Assembly: GCA_021464415.1 (NCBI GenBank)
Contig: CM038468.1
Coordinates: 40,598,969 to 40,662,968, forward strand
Source: Lonicera japonica
Lineage: Eukaryota > Streptophyta > Magnoliopsida > Dipsacales > Caprifoliaceae
DNA: 64,000 nt
Reading direction: 5' to 3'
Position 1 is the first letter of the stretch. Each line of letters opens with the position of its first letter. Below, one piece after another: positions 10,736-23,500 of this stretch. A program made the translations under genes and the position numbers. The notes beneath the pieces are model-generated. The model saw only the letters and a list, made by a program, of their open reading frames with translations. It was not told the DNA's origin and ran no database searches.

Positions 10736-13703
10736 CTCTGTTTTCATAATCCTTTGAGTTACCCCTGGAATTTAACGGCATTTTGATTTCATTAAGTTCC
10801 CAGGGTTAACATTTCCATTGAGTTCCGCGGGGGGGTAACTCAAAAGATTATGAAAACAGGGGGTATCTCTAATTATGCTACTAATATAGGGGGTAACTCA
10901 AAATGTATCATAAAAGCAGGTAAAACATAAATCAAGATTTGTAAATCCATGTTAAAAAAAAAATCCATATAAAACACATTACATCTGAACTAAATTCAGT
11001 ACTAGCCACCACAATACGCAGAACCTAAGTGCCTGCATTGCTCTTCATTCATTATCAACATCATACTCATCTTCTTATAGAAACATATCTAGATCATCCA
11101 ATTGATGTATGATCTTATTGTGGGTTGTGGCAGTATTGATGGGAAGCAGATAAAGATGACTGATGACCACAGAATAACCAGTCATTCTGAAAGACTCCGT
11201 ATCCAAGCAACAGGAGACCCTTTGAAAGATGGGGAAACACGATTATGCGGTGATTGATATTTCTCTCTAATTCCTCATTTCCTTTAGTAGAATATATCTC
11301 GCATCTAACTAATTTTCTTTTTTATCATCTATATATTTTTATATTTCATTCTTCTTTTAGGTTTAAACCTTGCTCGGATGCTTGGTGACAAATTTCTTAA
11401 ACAACAGGATGCTCGTTTCAGTTCAGAACCTTATATAAGCCACGTTGTATATATACATCAAGCAAGCACAGGCTTTGCCCTATTAGCTAGGTAATCTTGC
11501 TTCGAATTAATGCCTTAATTAGTTGCAAAAGTATTCTTGTTCTATATGAACAAGGAATTACTCACAACTTTTGCTTTTATCACCAATTATCTACCAGGAT
11601 AATGCCGACTGATCTTCGCATACATTGGCCACCTTTTAGAATTTAATATTGAAATTTATTGTGTTAGTTGGAATAGCCCGTTGATTGTTGAATTCTTTAT
11701 CTTAAAATTCCCCATAGATATCTTTTCATTTTAATAGTACTCAGGCACAACATTTTTTGTTAGTTTACATGTTACGCAGTTTTATGATGTAGGACTCGCA
11801 GGCAGAATAACTATGTAGACTTTGTCTGTTAAAAAGGAGGAAACTATAATAGCCTTTGGAAGCTGAATCTGGCAATAATTGGTCGAAAGTTGAGAATTCA
11901 TTTTGATTCAGCGGAGGTCGTTGGTAGAGGCTTATTGATGTTTTCATTAATGATTAAGATTGTAGGTTAACTTTCTCAAATATGCTTGACAAATTCGATA
12001 TGCTCAACAACAGTAGATCCTTCCCATCGTTGATTAATAAAGTTTTGTTTGGCATTATAGTCATAAATCAAAGTTTGCTTTATCTGTTAATGTAGTAGCC
12101 ACCAGTTCCGTCTCACCAAGTTTGTGATTCAATGCTGTCGTAGTCGTGGAACTTTCTTGCCATTGAAGAACTTGTTGAAGTAGGTGAGTGTGAACTTGAA
12201 TGCCTAATTGAACATTGAATTTGAACATTAATTGGCATTTATGTCAGTCCGATACATGTTTCGGCCATCCAAATCTATTTGGTCTGACACTCTGACTCAG
12301 ATCCTATATCTTTTCCTAGTGATAAGTTGGCAAAGAAGGTTTGCACCTAAGTTGTAGGCGAAGTTTCAAGATCACTATGGGTAAAGTGAAGAACTGTTAT
12401 GCATGGAATTGAAGAACTGGCATGCATGGAAGTATGGAACAAAGGAAGCAGAGGATTGTATTCATTTATATATGTGGGGTCCCTTTCCTATTTTTTTCTT
12501 GTGGCACTAGAATATACATATTGATGCTTAGTGATGATTCCTCTAGGACGTAGTGTTTTTCAAGTTCACATTATTTCACAGTCGAAGACTTGGATCGAGA
12601 AACAGACAGGAAAATAGATCAAATGCTGAACGACTGAGAATGGATTGTGATTTTGCTGTGGAAAATTTGATAAGTTCTGCAAGAATGCGAGTATTGTGTA
12701 TTGCCGAAGCATCCACTGCAAAATGCATTGTTTATTGGTCGAGTGGCCCCAGGATCTTATATATTGCGTTCGCAAGGCTTCGGACTTCTGATGTGAGATT
12801 TATGGTCTCTGCATGACCCTCTCTTGTGGCGTGGTTTCAAGCCAAACATGTGGATGATATATTGATATGTATTGGATAACTTGGAGCACGTGTGGCAGTT
12901 AGGCCAACTACAGAGTTAAAATAGTCTGCTCTGATACCATATTAGAGTCGGGGTATCAACAAAAAACAACTGGCCATGGGTGGGATTTTCCCTGGGATCT
13001 TGTATCTGACTTCCTCCATCTCAAAGTGATACTCCCATTTTTCTCTTTGGATCGTCTCTGTCTCCTTTCCTCTTTAGGACATAATCAATTTACCAAAACT
13101 CATAATAGAAAGTAAGTTGTATCTTTGATCATTGATTATGTTAATATGCGGAAAGCTCAACCCTATCAACAATGTTGTTCAAACCCCACTAGGCGCTTCA
13201 AGTGACAAGCTGATAGGAGAGAGCTACCTTCACTCACAGCTCATTTACAGTTCTTAATAAATTTCCACTCGAGTCCTTTGACTAGGGTTTCTTTTTTATT
13301 TTTATTTTAAATAAAAAAGGCACATATTGATATAGAGATGGTGAATATATTTTGGCATGGGATATTTATGCAGTGATGGCTTTTGGGATGTGGTTAGCCT
13401 CAAGAAGGCAGTTCAGCTTGTCCACCAGGTACACACTCATTCGGTCAAGCTGTGTGTGGTTTGTTACCAATTTTTTATTATTCATTCTTTCAACTGATGC
13501 GTTATTGATGACTACTGGCAAAACAGGTAAGGGGGAGAAATGCCATGGACTTAGGTGAGAATTCAGCTAAGAAAATAGCAAATTATTTGTTGAGCGAAGC
13601 AAGAACACAACGTACCAAGGATAATACATCTATCATTTTCTTAGATTTCAACCACACCACCACTAATACCAATAGAAACTTTTCTTGTACACATCAAACT
13701 TAG
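3856..13703 (+). CDS. KAPP: Kinase-associated protein phosphatase (KAPP), FHA plus PP2C; 5' exon missing
   Basis: This phosphatase binds phosphorylated cytoplasmic domains of receptor-like kinases (CLAVATA1-type and others) through its FHA domain and dephosphorylates them through a PP2C domain at the plasma membrane. Exons read from splice sites and continuous frame: 3856-4045, 4122-4292, 4402-4577, 4673-4831, 5639-5779, 5877-5938, 7362-7497, 10032-10126, 11134-11249, 11361-11490, 13374-13428, 13527-13703 (stop TAG). They give 535 residues against about 580 in the Arabidopsis protein. The missing part is the N-terminal membrane anchor, probably upstream of this window. Numbering from the first visible codon, the FHA lies at about 140-215 (LGR, SGKHA, GSLNGT) and the PP2C at about 260-525. 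Expected metal ligands are present: E265-D266, D287-G288 in DGHGG, D460 in SDGFWD, and D509 in KDNTS. The boundary of the fourth visible intron's upstream neighbour (acceptor at 4401) was chosen to keep the frame. Confidence 0.93.
5141..5477. mobile_element. MITE in a KAPP intron
   Basis: The ends form imperfect inverted repeats (TTAGGCGGTGCTTGTTTTTA on the left against the complement of TTAAAAAGGCAGTCTTAA on the right). Motifs such as CAGCATTCAGCATT recur internally. No coding capacity. The type is probably hAT-like, judging from the GCTTGTTT-type ends. The target-site duplication is not clear. Confidence 0.55.
6305..6430 (+). mobile_element. Possible Helitron 5' terminus followed by a (TC)n tract
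   Basis: The sequence A|TCTATATTATAAGGG resembles the TC-starting 5' ends of plant Helitrons. A (TC)n microsatellite lies at about 6408-6430. I could not find a convincing CTRR 3' end with its hairpin, so the element is unproven and its length unknown. Confidence 0.25.
7760..8035. mobile_element. MITE with ~55-bp inverted repeats in a KAPP intron
   Basis: The left arm (about 7781-7836, GGAAAAGGAAAATAAAAACA onward) is repeated as its reverse complement at about 7966-8020. The left outer end reads GGGTCCGTTTGAT, a common plant hAT-MITE style of terminus. The right outer end is less clear. It is non-coding. Confidence 0.7.
9455..9520 (-). mobile_element. Degenerate solo TRIM-type LTR
   Basis: AAAAGCTTAAGCTCTTAAGT followed by GGGCAACAATGATTATCATGC closely resembles the 74-bp LTR of the intact TRIM at 26187-26500 (AAAAGCTTAAGCTATTAGGT, then GGCCAACAATGTATATCATG). 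No partner LTR is nearby, which suggests a solo or decayed copy. Confidence 0.45.
10661..10903. mobile_element. Fold-back DNA element with a poly-C tract
   Basis: The left arm (TTTTGAGTTAACC... TAATTAGAGACACC... CTGTTTTCATAATC) is matched in reverse complement by the right arm (GATTATGAAAACAGGGGGTA TCTCTAATTATG... GGGGGTAACTCAAAA). The whole could fold into one long hairpin. The same arm motifs occur at the ends of the larger element at 28970-30188, so these look like one family. Confidence 0.65.
10702..10734. repeat. Homopolymer of 33 cytosines
   Basis: An uninterrupted run of 33 C lies inside the fold-back element in a KAPP intron. The complementary strand is G-only and could form quadruplex-type structures. 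Run length may be a sequencing or assembly estimate. Confidence 0.9.
12928..12939 (-). other. Retroelement primer-binding-like site
   Basis: GCTCTGATACCA on the + strand is the exact complement of TGGTATCAGAGC, the usual initiator-Met tRNA primer site of plant LTR retroelements. It sits in the large KAPP intron with no recognised LTR pair, and is probably a relic of an element on the - strand. Confidence 0.4.
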
Positions 13704-14305
13704 TATCAACTATGTGCCCCCCTTCGAGGTTTGTAATTACAAGTTTTACTAGTCTAATTTCTTTTTTTTTTCCTTTGGAGGTGGGGTTTGGGGGGTGTTC
13801 TAAAATTAGTTTGGTAATCCTGAATGCATCCATCCCCAAATCTGTGTTAATAGATATAGGATTAATATAGTTCATTTGCTTGTTAATAGCTAGAGTTAAT
13901 TTGCTAAAAAGTTGATGAGCCGAATCCAAGTCTACTTCATAGGCTTGGGAAGATGCCTTTATTTGAATGATACGACTTGTTAAGGCTCATTTTAAATGGT
14001 TTGAATGATGTTGTAAATGTGAGAAAATATTGTTATTAGTAACAGAAATTATACTTAGGTTCACATAGCTTTGTTTATGAGCACAAAATTTGAGCTCCTT
14101 TATGGCAATTTTTCCGAGTCAGGCTAATAAAGAGCTGGTTTGAGTTGAAACAGCTCCGTTTGAGGTTTAGCTTGGCTAAATTTTAACAAATGAGTAGTGC
14201 TACCACTTACCGGTTTACCAACCGGTTATTTATATCGGATGCATTGTACAGTTTTGGATGTCTTAATTAATGCATTTAGTATAAATATCTGGCAGGTAAA
14301 ACCTT

Positions 14306-14371
14306 AAGGTTGTGTTTGACGCACTGGATAAGAGGGTGGGATATGATAGCTACTTTATCCTATTCTATACT
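14306..14371. mobile_element. MITE terminal fragment
   Basis: GGTTGTGTTTGACGCACTGG followed by ATAAGAGGGTGGGAT is nearly the reverse complement of the end seen at about 19495-19562. The two look like opposite ends of one MITE family. The matching partner end of this copy was not located. Confidence 0.4.
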
Positions 14372-15404
14372 TGGTGTTCATTTATCTTACTAAAACTTCT
14401 TGTACTATGCTCTTGATGATTTTTAAATACAATGCAGACACACATATATATACAAAAGTAAAATTATCTTCTACACAATTAATGGAGGAGGCTAGACTTC
14501 CTTTTTCTCATCTCCTAACACAATATTGGGATGAAATATTGTTGTTTCCTTCACACGCGAGAGAATATCATTTGGATCAACTTTTGCCAATTTTTTGGAT
14601 TTTTAATGAATTGACAAGCAATAAAAAATAAGGTTACCGAATAATTTGGTTGAAAACTTGAAATACTTGAACGAAGTGTTATTTCCCACCTCACGCAAGA
14701 AATATAGTTTTGCATAATAATAATAATTACTATTATCAGAATAATATAAATATATAGTAATATTTTGCCCATAAACAATGTTAAATCTAGTTAAAAATTG
14801 ATTTTCAAATCCGAAGGATAGAAGTACCAATAGAAAATCTCGTGAATATCTTATTCTTGTTATTGTTGGCTTGCCTTTAATCGAATTGGAGACAGGTTTG
14901 GTATCGTGTGTACAGGTTAGATAAGTTTACCTAAACAGCTTGAACTAAAATATTATATAAGTATACATATATTAAAAGTTATTTGGACTTTAGAAAGAGC
15001 ATTATTTTTTATTTATAGAACGGACTAACCTTTTGAGGAGGTAAATTGTTGAATTTTATGATGAAATTAGGTCAAATTATCTTCATATTAAGTAGATTAA
15101 CCCTACCAAATTTTGTTCATCCACTTTCTGGTTAAATTTTTTGATGAAATTTTATGGAATTGATCCATCATGGAGATCATCTTCACCAAATTATATCAAG
15201 AAATCCAACCATTCACCTTTTAAATAGGGAAAATATGCTATAATTAAAAGAAGGATATTCTTTCTGAAACCTGGTTGTATTAAGAGGTGAGTTAATGTAT
15301 ATTTTCTTAATATATAAAGACAAGTTTTTTTGTTAAATGTTTAAACTTTTCAATAAAAATTTATTCCGATGTTATGTTTTCATGAAATATGAATGTATAT
15401 TGTA

Positions 15405-15912
15405 AGGCCTTTTCTACCACCGATAAAGTTAAAAAGGTAGGTTTGTCTTAAATTTTCATGCAAAATACTAGCTAAAAGTGTAAAAGGTTATCCAAAAAGG
15501 TAAGCCAATGAAATATTTAGCTTTTGACAAACTTTTACCCTAGGCGATGGACAGAAATGCGCATTATCTCAAGCTTTGGGACGATATACTATGTATCGTT
15601 TGAGTTTTTTTTTTTTTAACCAAACATAGGGATGACGTTTAGAAGATGGTCTAAAACATATGTTAACCAATCAAAATTTAGGATTTTTTATTAGGGCATT
15701 CTACTAAAGATTCTCTCAAACATTCTCTTGTATTTTTTTAATATTCATTGAGACAATATACTGTGTATCGTCCCAGGATATACCTTGTGGGACGATACCT
15801 TATGTATTGCCTAGGGTAAATTTTACCTTTTTACAGTGCAGCATTCTCCACATTGATATGCTAATTTTAATATTTTATCTTACACTTTTGGCATTTTGCG
15901 GCGGTGATGAAC
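15405..15912. mobile_element. Non-autonomous element with ~110-bp inverted repeats
   Basis: The left arm runs from ACCACCGATAAAG through AAAGTGTAAAAGG to TTTACCCTAGGCGAT. The right arm carries the reverse complement, from ATTGCCTAGGGTAAA through TTACACTTTTGG to CGGCGGTGATG. The centre holds repeated GGGACGATA/TGTATCGTCCC motifs. There is no coding. The long arms suggest a Mutator-like or fold-back origin; no clear target duplication was found. Confidence 0.6.
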
Positions 15913-16696
15913 TAATAAGATGAGTATACTTGTCAAGTTGAAAAATATTCAGCATAAAAGACAAATAAAATAAAATCGAACAATTTATTCGCATTAGGTC
16001 ATTAACATTAAACATTTTGAGTTCAATATCCAACACTTACGAACTAAGTAAAGAAATCCACATTAGGTCTTTAAAATACCTTATTTTAAATACTTTTTTG
16101 GTTCTTTTGTAGTAGTAATTAGGAGATAAGGATAAGATCCTAGGCACTCTAGTATACAAGTTTAAAGGACTCGAGCTTGATCTTGTGATATACGAGACCT
16201 TGTGCAAAAATTTAAATATGGCCTTTACATAGTCTTGTATATAAATAGACCAAATTTTTTATATTACCTTATAACATGAAAATGGCTGGATCCATTGGAG
16301 TGAGAAATAATTTTTTATCAAGACAAAACATTCTAACATAATTATTTTAACAAATTGTCAACGAAAATAAGCATTTCCAAGATAACTTTTGTTTGATGTC
16401 GAGTGCCATGGCTCACAATGTCGCATATAGAGGCATGCATGTCATGCCATGGGGCTCTAATGCCTAGTGCCATGGCTTGTAGTGGCACATGCCGAGAATA
16501 TCTTTTTGAAGATAATTTTAAAAGAAAATTAAGAAAAGGGAGATGGGGGTTAAAAAAGACTTGAACATATCATCGTAGAACTCAAACAATACCATTTCAA
16601 CTCATCTAAACCCTACACTTAAATTATTCTACATGTATATAATCTCTAAATATAATATAAAATTTAAATCTTGTGCGAGTGTTCAACCAATACACT

Positions 16697-17197
16697 CAGT
16701 GTGCGTTTGATTGCAAGCATGTAATTTACATGGAAATAAAATAAGTTCCAGGCAATTGAGTTGCATAAAAAATGTCAATTAAATGTATTTGATTGCCTTA
16801 ATTATCTACCCTGAAAATGTTGGTTGTATTATGGCATTTTTAATTTAGAAAAAATTATGAGTATTTTTTTTACATAATTCTATAATCATGATAGATCTTA
16901 TTTAATTGATTTTGATTAGTAGATTTTAAATATTAAATTTTGTATTTTGTATTTTAAGTTATAGTATTTTTAATATAAAAAATGAGTAAAATTTTGTCTC
17001 GAGAAAAGTGCAATTGCGTTAAAAATAAATACAATCCCCCCCCCCCCCTCTCTTTTGGTGACAAATGTGTTCATGTGAGAAAAAATAGAAAAATATTTTT
17101 TCTAAAAATAAAAAGCCAATCAAATAATTTAAATTATCAAATCAAATAAAAAATAAATATTTTTTATGAAAAAAAAAGTCAAACAAACATACCCTTA
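16697..17197. mobile_element. MITE upstream of the SNF2 promoter
   Basis: The left end CAGTGTGCGTTTGATTG is complementary in style to the right end CAAACAAACATACCCTTAAG. Internal sequence (GCAAGCATGTAATTTACATGG, TTCCAGGCAATTGAGTTGC) also occurs inverted inside the compound MITE at 51401-52083. It ends only about 85 bp before the TATA box of the SNF2 gene. Confidence 0.55.
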
Positions 17198-17280
17198 AGG
17201 GTCTGGGCTTAACCGCTCCAGACGGGGTGAAGGGTGTACCATTGGGCCATAAAATTCCTAAGCAGGGGTCGTACCGTCAC

Positions 17281-17290
17281 TATAAAATAC
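17281..17290 (+). promoter_or_regulatory. TATA box of the SNF2 gene
   Basis: TATAAAATAC lies about 280 bp before the start codon at 17562 and just ahead of a purine-rich leader. A start site around 17310-17325 is an inference from spacing. Confidence 0.5.
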
Positions 17291-17354
17291 AATAAGGACT
17301 TGTCCGTAATTGACCACAAGTCCGCACTACTTATTACAAAAAGAAAGTCGCATA

Positions 17355-17416
17355 GAGAGAGAGGGAGAGAGAATAACCAGAGATTGTGAAGCGAGAAGAA
17401 GAGAGAGAGAGAGAGT
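17355..17416 (+). promoter_or_regulatory. GA-rich leader (GAGA-type repeat)
   Basis: Two (GA)n blocks lie in the presumed 5' untranslated leader of the SNF2 gene. GA repeats of this kind are bound by plant BBR/BPC factors; that this one is functional is not shown. Confidence 0.5.
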
Positions 17417-17561
17417 TTTTATTAATTTTTATATGTGGAGAAAAGAAATAAAAAATAAAAATATCACACACACAAACATATCGCTAAATTTCCCAATAAT
17501 TATTACCGAAAATTTTCAAAAATCTGAAAAATAAGAAAAAAAGGCCACGTTCGTTCCCGCC

Positions 17562-20500
17562 ATGGGAGCTCAAGCAGTGGAGTCACACAGCTCCCTCAAT
17601 CCCATAGAGAAGACCAAGACTTTGATCTGTGCCCTAAATCTCCTCTCTCGCAATCTCCCCCTTCCTCCTCATCTCTTCCATGCCGTTTCCTCCATCTACC
17701 ATTCCCCCGCCGGTGACAACGACAACGACGACGACGGCGGCGTCTCCGGTCACTCTCGTGACTGTGCCGGCGGACCTGATTCTACGGGAGCCGAGAATGC
17801 TTCGGTGCTGGTGAGTTATTTCTCTCTCTTCTTTTTGAATTGGAATTTTCTCGGAGTTTTTGTCGTTATGTTATTAAATGTAGGTTGCAAACTTAAAACT
17901 TAGGGCTAGTGAATTTCGATTTGTGGATTGGAACCTGTTGAAGAAAGGAGGAGGGAATTTTAGGTGTAATGTGTATTATACAAATCCATGTTATGGTATT
18001 TTACAAATGACAAAAAAAGAAAGAAAAAGAAAAACCATTTTGTGGATTGTTCCCTTTTAGCTGTTGAAGATGAAGAAAAGAAGAAGGAAATAAGATTGCA
18101 AGCTTTGGTTATATAATAATCTATTGTGGTCTTGAATGTCATATTAGATTTTGTGGTAGTCTGTTCTCACACTAGTTGATGTAATTGATAATGTGTCCAT
18201 TACTAGACCCCTTGCCCCAAAAGCGGAAGTGCAAGAGAAAAGATAGTTCTACTTTTCCCCATGGGACTTGAGTCATTATTGATAATCACCTATGTGCTTG
18301 ATATGTACGTGTATGCCTACTACATGGATTTTTTTTTTTGGATACACTTGAGGTTCGAGAATTTAGGGGAGGGCAAAAGGATTGGGGTTTTTGTGTGGTG
18401 GGGGGCGAACCTGTGCCCTTAGACGACTATATGGCTCCCACAGCTACTCCACCGCAGCTGGGCTAAAGCTCACGTTGCATGAAATTAACTGAAGGATCAT
18501 GAAATATTCAAAACATATGTTGTTGGTGATTTTATTTACTACCTCTAGTTTTTTAGTTTCTGAATTTCGGTTTGATGTTTATGCTGCAGCATGGTTCCCT
18601 AGTCTCAAATGAAGAAGATTTGATGACAGACCTTGAGGATGCACTGGCGCATCAAAGACCAAGCTGCCTGTCAGGTTTTAAATTGACAGACTCAAGGGAA
18701 AAACGTCTCCAGAGTCTCCTCAAGCATCGTTTAAGTGAACTCGAAGGTTAATATCTTATCCTTGATCCTTGTTTGGCAAATTTTGTGCTTTCGTAACTCT
18801 AAACGTAGCACGTGGGCATCTTATCCCTTTATACTGCATCAATAATTTTTTGATGAGATAATGAATATTTTGTCTGGTATGCTGAGGGTATCAAATTATT
18901 AATGAGTCAAAGAAATCACCTTCGAACAGTTACTGTCCAATATCACTGAACGTTATTGTTGACTTTTTTTTTTTTGTCATTTTAGTATTGACTATGCCTG
19001 CAAGATTGGGCCAAGATACTGTCATTATTATGATCAATTGTTGGTAAAAAGTGATTTTGCCACTGAATCTTAGTTAGTTAGAGAAGACTACCTGGTTCAT
19101 ACTTTTTGATATATATATATGGAGAGAGTTTTCCATACCTTTTGATATCCTGCCATCCTATTTATTTTTTTCACCATCAAACCCTGTTTGTTGATCTTTA
19201 TTTTTTTTAGGGGATATTACCATTAAACTGGTTGGTGAATCAATATTTCCACCAGCGTAATCTCTGGAAGAAGTTTTCTTTTAGCATTGGAAGACTGGTG
19301 CAATTTACCAAGTGATCGAGCCCAAATTCTCGTCACACAAGTTTTATATGTTTAAGTTCCCACCTATTATAGAAGTTGTAGACTTTAGGGAATGTCCTGG
19401 TTCTTTTGCAGTTAATATTTGCTTGATCTGTCTTTCATTCCCAATATGCATTAGTGGGATAAATAATCCGCCCCGATATCCAATCCCAATGAACATCAAA
19501 CATGGGATAGGATAACTTTATCCTATCCCACCCTCTTATCTGGTGTGTCAAACGCAGCCTTAGAAATATTTATCTATATTAACTGCATGATATTTGTTTC
19601 TTAGTTTTTTCCAATAAAAATATAGTCAGTGATCATTGTTTTTTGCTAAAAAGTTATTCTTTAGAGGATTTTTTTTTTGTCATTGTCTCATTGATTTGAG
19701 CATTGATTTTTGGACGTCCCAGTTCTCTTCTTATTTTTTGGGTAGTGTATTTTCACTAATGCAACTGCATATTCTAACAAAAGGACAACTATATGTAACT
19801 TGTTGTGTCACTCGACATCCAATACTGTTATGTTTCTAATTTGTATATATCAGAGTGCAAGATATCATTTATATAATATTTTGAGAATACTGCTTATTTC
19901 TTAAATTTGAACCAGCTTTGCCAACAAGCAGAGGTGAGGACCTGCAGTCGAAGTGCTTGCTTGAACTCTATGGCCTTAAGGTAAAATCAGAAAATGCTTG
20001 ATTTATTTTTTGGGTTGCTTAAGTGCATTTAGAGATTATATTTGTCAGAAAAGAGGTTAACTGCAGTCATCTAGATTCATGGATAGGTGGCATGGCACTC
20101 ATCAGTTGGTTACATATTGTAAAATACTCCATGTTTGTCTTTTGCACTTTTTAAAGTATGCACTAGTTTCAAGCCAATCAATGGTTAAAAATAAAATTTG
20201 CTTACAATCGTGAGATTTGGTACATTGATTGTCCTAAAAAGGAAATTGGATCTTACTATTGTTTGACATATTGGTATCTTAGTACTCATTTTCAGTTTTC
20301 TGGGTACTTTGGTACCCATTTCTCAATTGACCGTCAAGTGCCTTGTGAATACCCTTACCTATTTTTATCCAACCATTTTCCGAAAATCCAAGATTCAGAA
20401 CCAAGAAAATCAAGAAAACCCAATTGAAAAAGTTGAAGAACAAACACCCAATCCAACATAACTCCCATCTCCATAGCTTTGAACCCCAACTCCATGATTT

Positions 20501-23500
20501 GCCCATTAAACCACTCCCCTGTATATGAATCCCCGTATAAAACCTATAAGGATTTGTGTAATTAAAACCTATAAGGACCCGTGAGAGGGGCCGATCAGTT
20601 GGCGGTTAAGAGAGAGAGAGAGAAAGAAATGGGTATAGTGGTGTTTTGTATGATGAATTGTGTTTAGTTTATTTTAAGGATTTGTGAAATGGGTTCAGTT
20701 GGTTTTGCTCAAGAATTGTTGATGGTTTACATCAAGTGGCTGATTGGTGTACATGTCTAGCGGTCTGATGAAGAACCTTGCGTCTCCCAAATGTTGGTAG
20801 ACATTGAATTTAATTTTTTGGAAATTCGTGGGAGCCGATTGGAAGCAGAGCAGAATATTAAAAAATCACTTCAGAGTGAACTTGCTGGGTTTTGGCATGG
20901 TTTCAAGTTTAAAATTCGGAAGTTTGAGTTGTTCTGTCTCAAATATTGGAGGAGTCGGGTGCCAGTTATCTTTGGAAGATGATGATGAAGATTATATATG
21001 AAAATATTAATGATAACACTCTTTTTCTTCACAACACCAACCCTCCGTCACCATCCTACCCAAACCCCGCTATTGCCACCACCCAGCACCCTTATCCTCT
21101 CCTCTCTCTCTAATCTATCAACCATCACCATTAGAACACACATATGTTTATATATATATATCAAACATAAAATTGGGGATTCCACGTAATTATACACACG
21201 CACAAAGACCTCTAAACCGAGTTGGTGGGACTCAATTTCGAGCTCGAGGAAGGCTTTAATGGTGGGAGAGTTGGAATCGGGCGAGTTGGGAGTGGGGTGA
21301 ATTTGTAATTCAGTGGGTTTTCTTCTTTATTAGGAGTGGGGTGAGTTTATAACTCGTGGGCTTCTAGCTAGGATTTTGAGTAGTGTTGGTTTTCTTCTTT
21401 GTTGGAAGATTTGTCTTCCATGGATGTTTTAGAGAGAGAAAATACTTGTAGACAGATGTAGTACACATTGGAGAAGAAAGAAGATGGTTGAAGAATATGG
21501 GGGCATTTTTGGTATATCATGTCACTTCTTTTTTTCAGACTTAATGGTCTACGTTGGTCAACTGATGGAATAGTCAAAAATGGGTACCAAAGTACCCAAA
21601 AAACTGAAAATTGGTACCAAAATACTAATATGTAAAAAACTGGGTACCAAGATCCAATTATGATAAAACTTTGGGTACCTAAGTACAAATCTCCCAAATG
21701 GAATCCATTTGTTATCGTCTTTTTTGACAGAGCAGACAAACTTGCTTTCTCATTATTCTGTTTCATTGTTTTTTGGTGAATTCAGTCTTTTATTCAAACA
21801 AATGAAGCCAAGTACAGCAACAACAACAAACAAATAACACAACAGAAAAATTACACCAGAACCCTCTCATGAATCTCCCAGTATTTACAAACACACCAAT
21901 TAATAAAAGACCTTCTACCCTTCCAATACCAAGAATCTAGCTCTCACATTGTCTCAGTATCCTGCAGCACCTGAATCTCACTCTTCACTTTGTTCTGAAA
22001 GATTCTCTCATTCCTTTCTTGCATATAGCATAAATTGTAGCAGCCATAGCCACTCTACCTACTCTAGCAGCCATCTGTTTCCCTTTGAACTGAGTTATGG
22101 CTAGACTGAGCTCCTGGTTCCAATCATTTCCCCTGTAGCTTTGATTATTCTTCTGCAGCACCTGGTTCCAAATGTACCTAGAGAAAGCACAGTGGAAGAA
22201 TAAGTTGTCCATATTTTAATGTTATTCAGTTTCATACTGTAAAAGTGTAAATGGAATATGCTATTTTAATATTATTCAGTTTCATTACTGAAAATGAAAT
22301 ATGCAGAACTTTTTTACCCCTTTCTATTATTGTAAAAGTAAAATCACCAAAACACTGGGTGATAGGAAACCAAAAGCAGCTTAAATAATGTGTTTTTTGT
22401 TATTACCTTTATCGTATCTTCTGTTGCTATCCATATTGTATGCTTTTAATGAAGTAATAATTTTTACTGCTATTTATGAATGAAACACTTTTCTTCATGG
22501 AACCACTGTAATTTATTGGATGTATCTGTGCTTGCGTGCTTTTCTCATAAATGCACCTGGTTGGCTGTGATATGTTCTACCTTTCTGCATACTTGTGGTT
22601 CCAAGGGTTTAACATGCTGGCATTGACTGTTTTGCTGCCAGCTAGCAGAGTTGCAGGCCAAGGTTCGATCTGATGTGAGTTCAGAATACTTGCTTCGTGT
22701 GAATTGTGCGTCTCCAGACAAGCAATTGTTTGACTGGGGCAGGATGCGAATGCTTCGTCCTTTATATGGCGTTGGGGATGCTTTTGCCCTGGATGCTGAT
22801 AATCACTTGAAGAAGAAACGGGATGCTGAGGTAATATTTGTAGCTTATATCTTACTTATTTTAGCTTAAGGTCGTGTTCTTTTTACATGAATAATTTATG
22901 TGAATTGATAAATCAGAAGATTTTAAGATTTTAAGATTTCATGATTTTCATTTTATTCATTCTTTTTAGACTTTCATAATTTCTAGATTTTTTCTCCAAA
23001 TATTAAAATTTAAGCACCGGAAGAGAGAGAGAGAGAGAGAGTTGATGAGTGAAGTGGAAGGAGAGAGACAATATAGAGTTCGATTGAATTTGAACTTGCA
23101 CAGGATTTGTTAAATCACGGCAATTCTATGGGATTCTAATTACCACAATTTACAAGAATTTAACATCTCACATAATTTAAAAATCTCGTCATTTTTTTTG
23201 ATCAAAAAGAACACTTTAAATTTGGAAATCACGAGAATCTTCAAATGCCACCTCTAGAATCATTTGAAAAAAAGAACACAACCCAAGTGTCTTTAATTAC
23301 TCGAAAGAGAAATAGAAGATGTCTACAACTGCGTTCTCAACCATTTACCACAGAATGATGAATTATTACCGTTAATAGTTTTAATGATTGTTTTTGGTAA
23401 GAACATCCACATGTAAGTAGAGTAAGTAGGCTAAATATACTTTATAATGCATGCAACAGTTACCACTGGTAGGGTAAAATACTATTCTGTAGTATAGGTG

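Larger units (their letters stand above)
13704..17280. other. Intergenic region between KAPP and the SNF2 gene
   Basis: No gene was recognised. The region holds the KAPP 3' flank, a MITE end at about 14306, a long-inverted-repeat element (15405-15912) and a MITE (16697-17197). It is otherwise AT-rich and featureless to my reading. Confidence 0.6.

Noticed and set aside
12553..12816. 87-codon open frame in the large KAPP intron
   Set aside because: No family match and no splice context. It is bracketed by KAPP exons on the same strand, and a - strand frame of similar length overlaps it.
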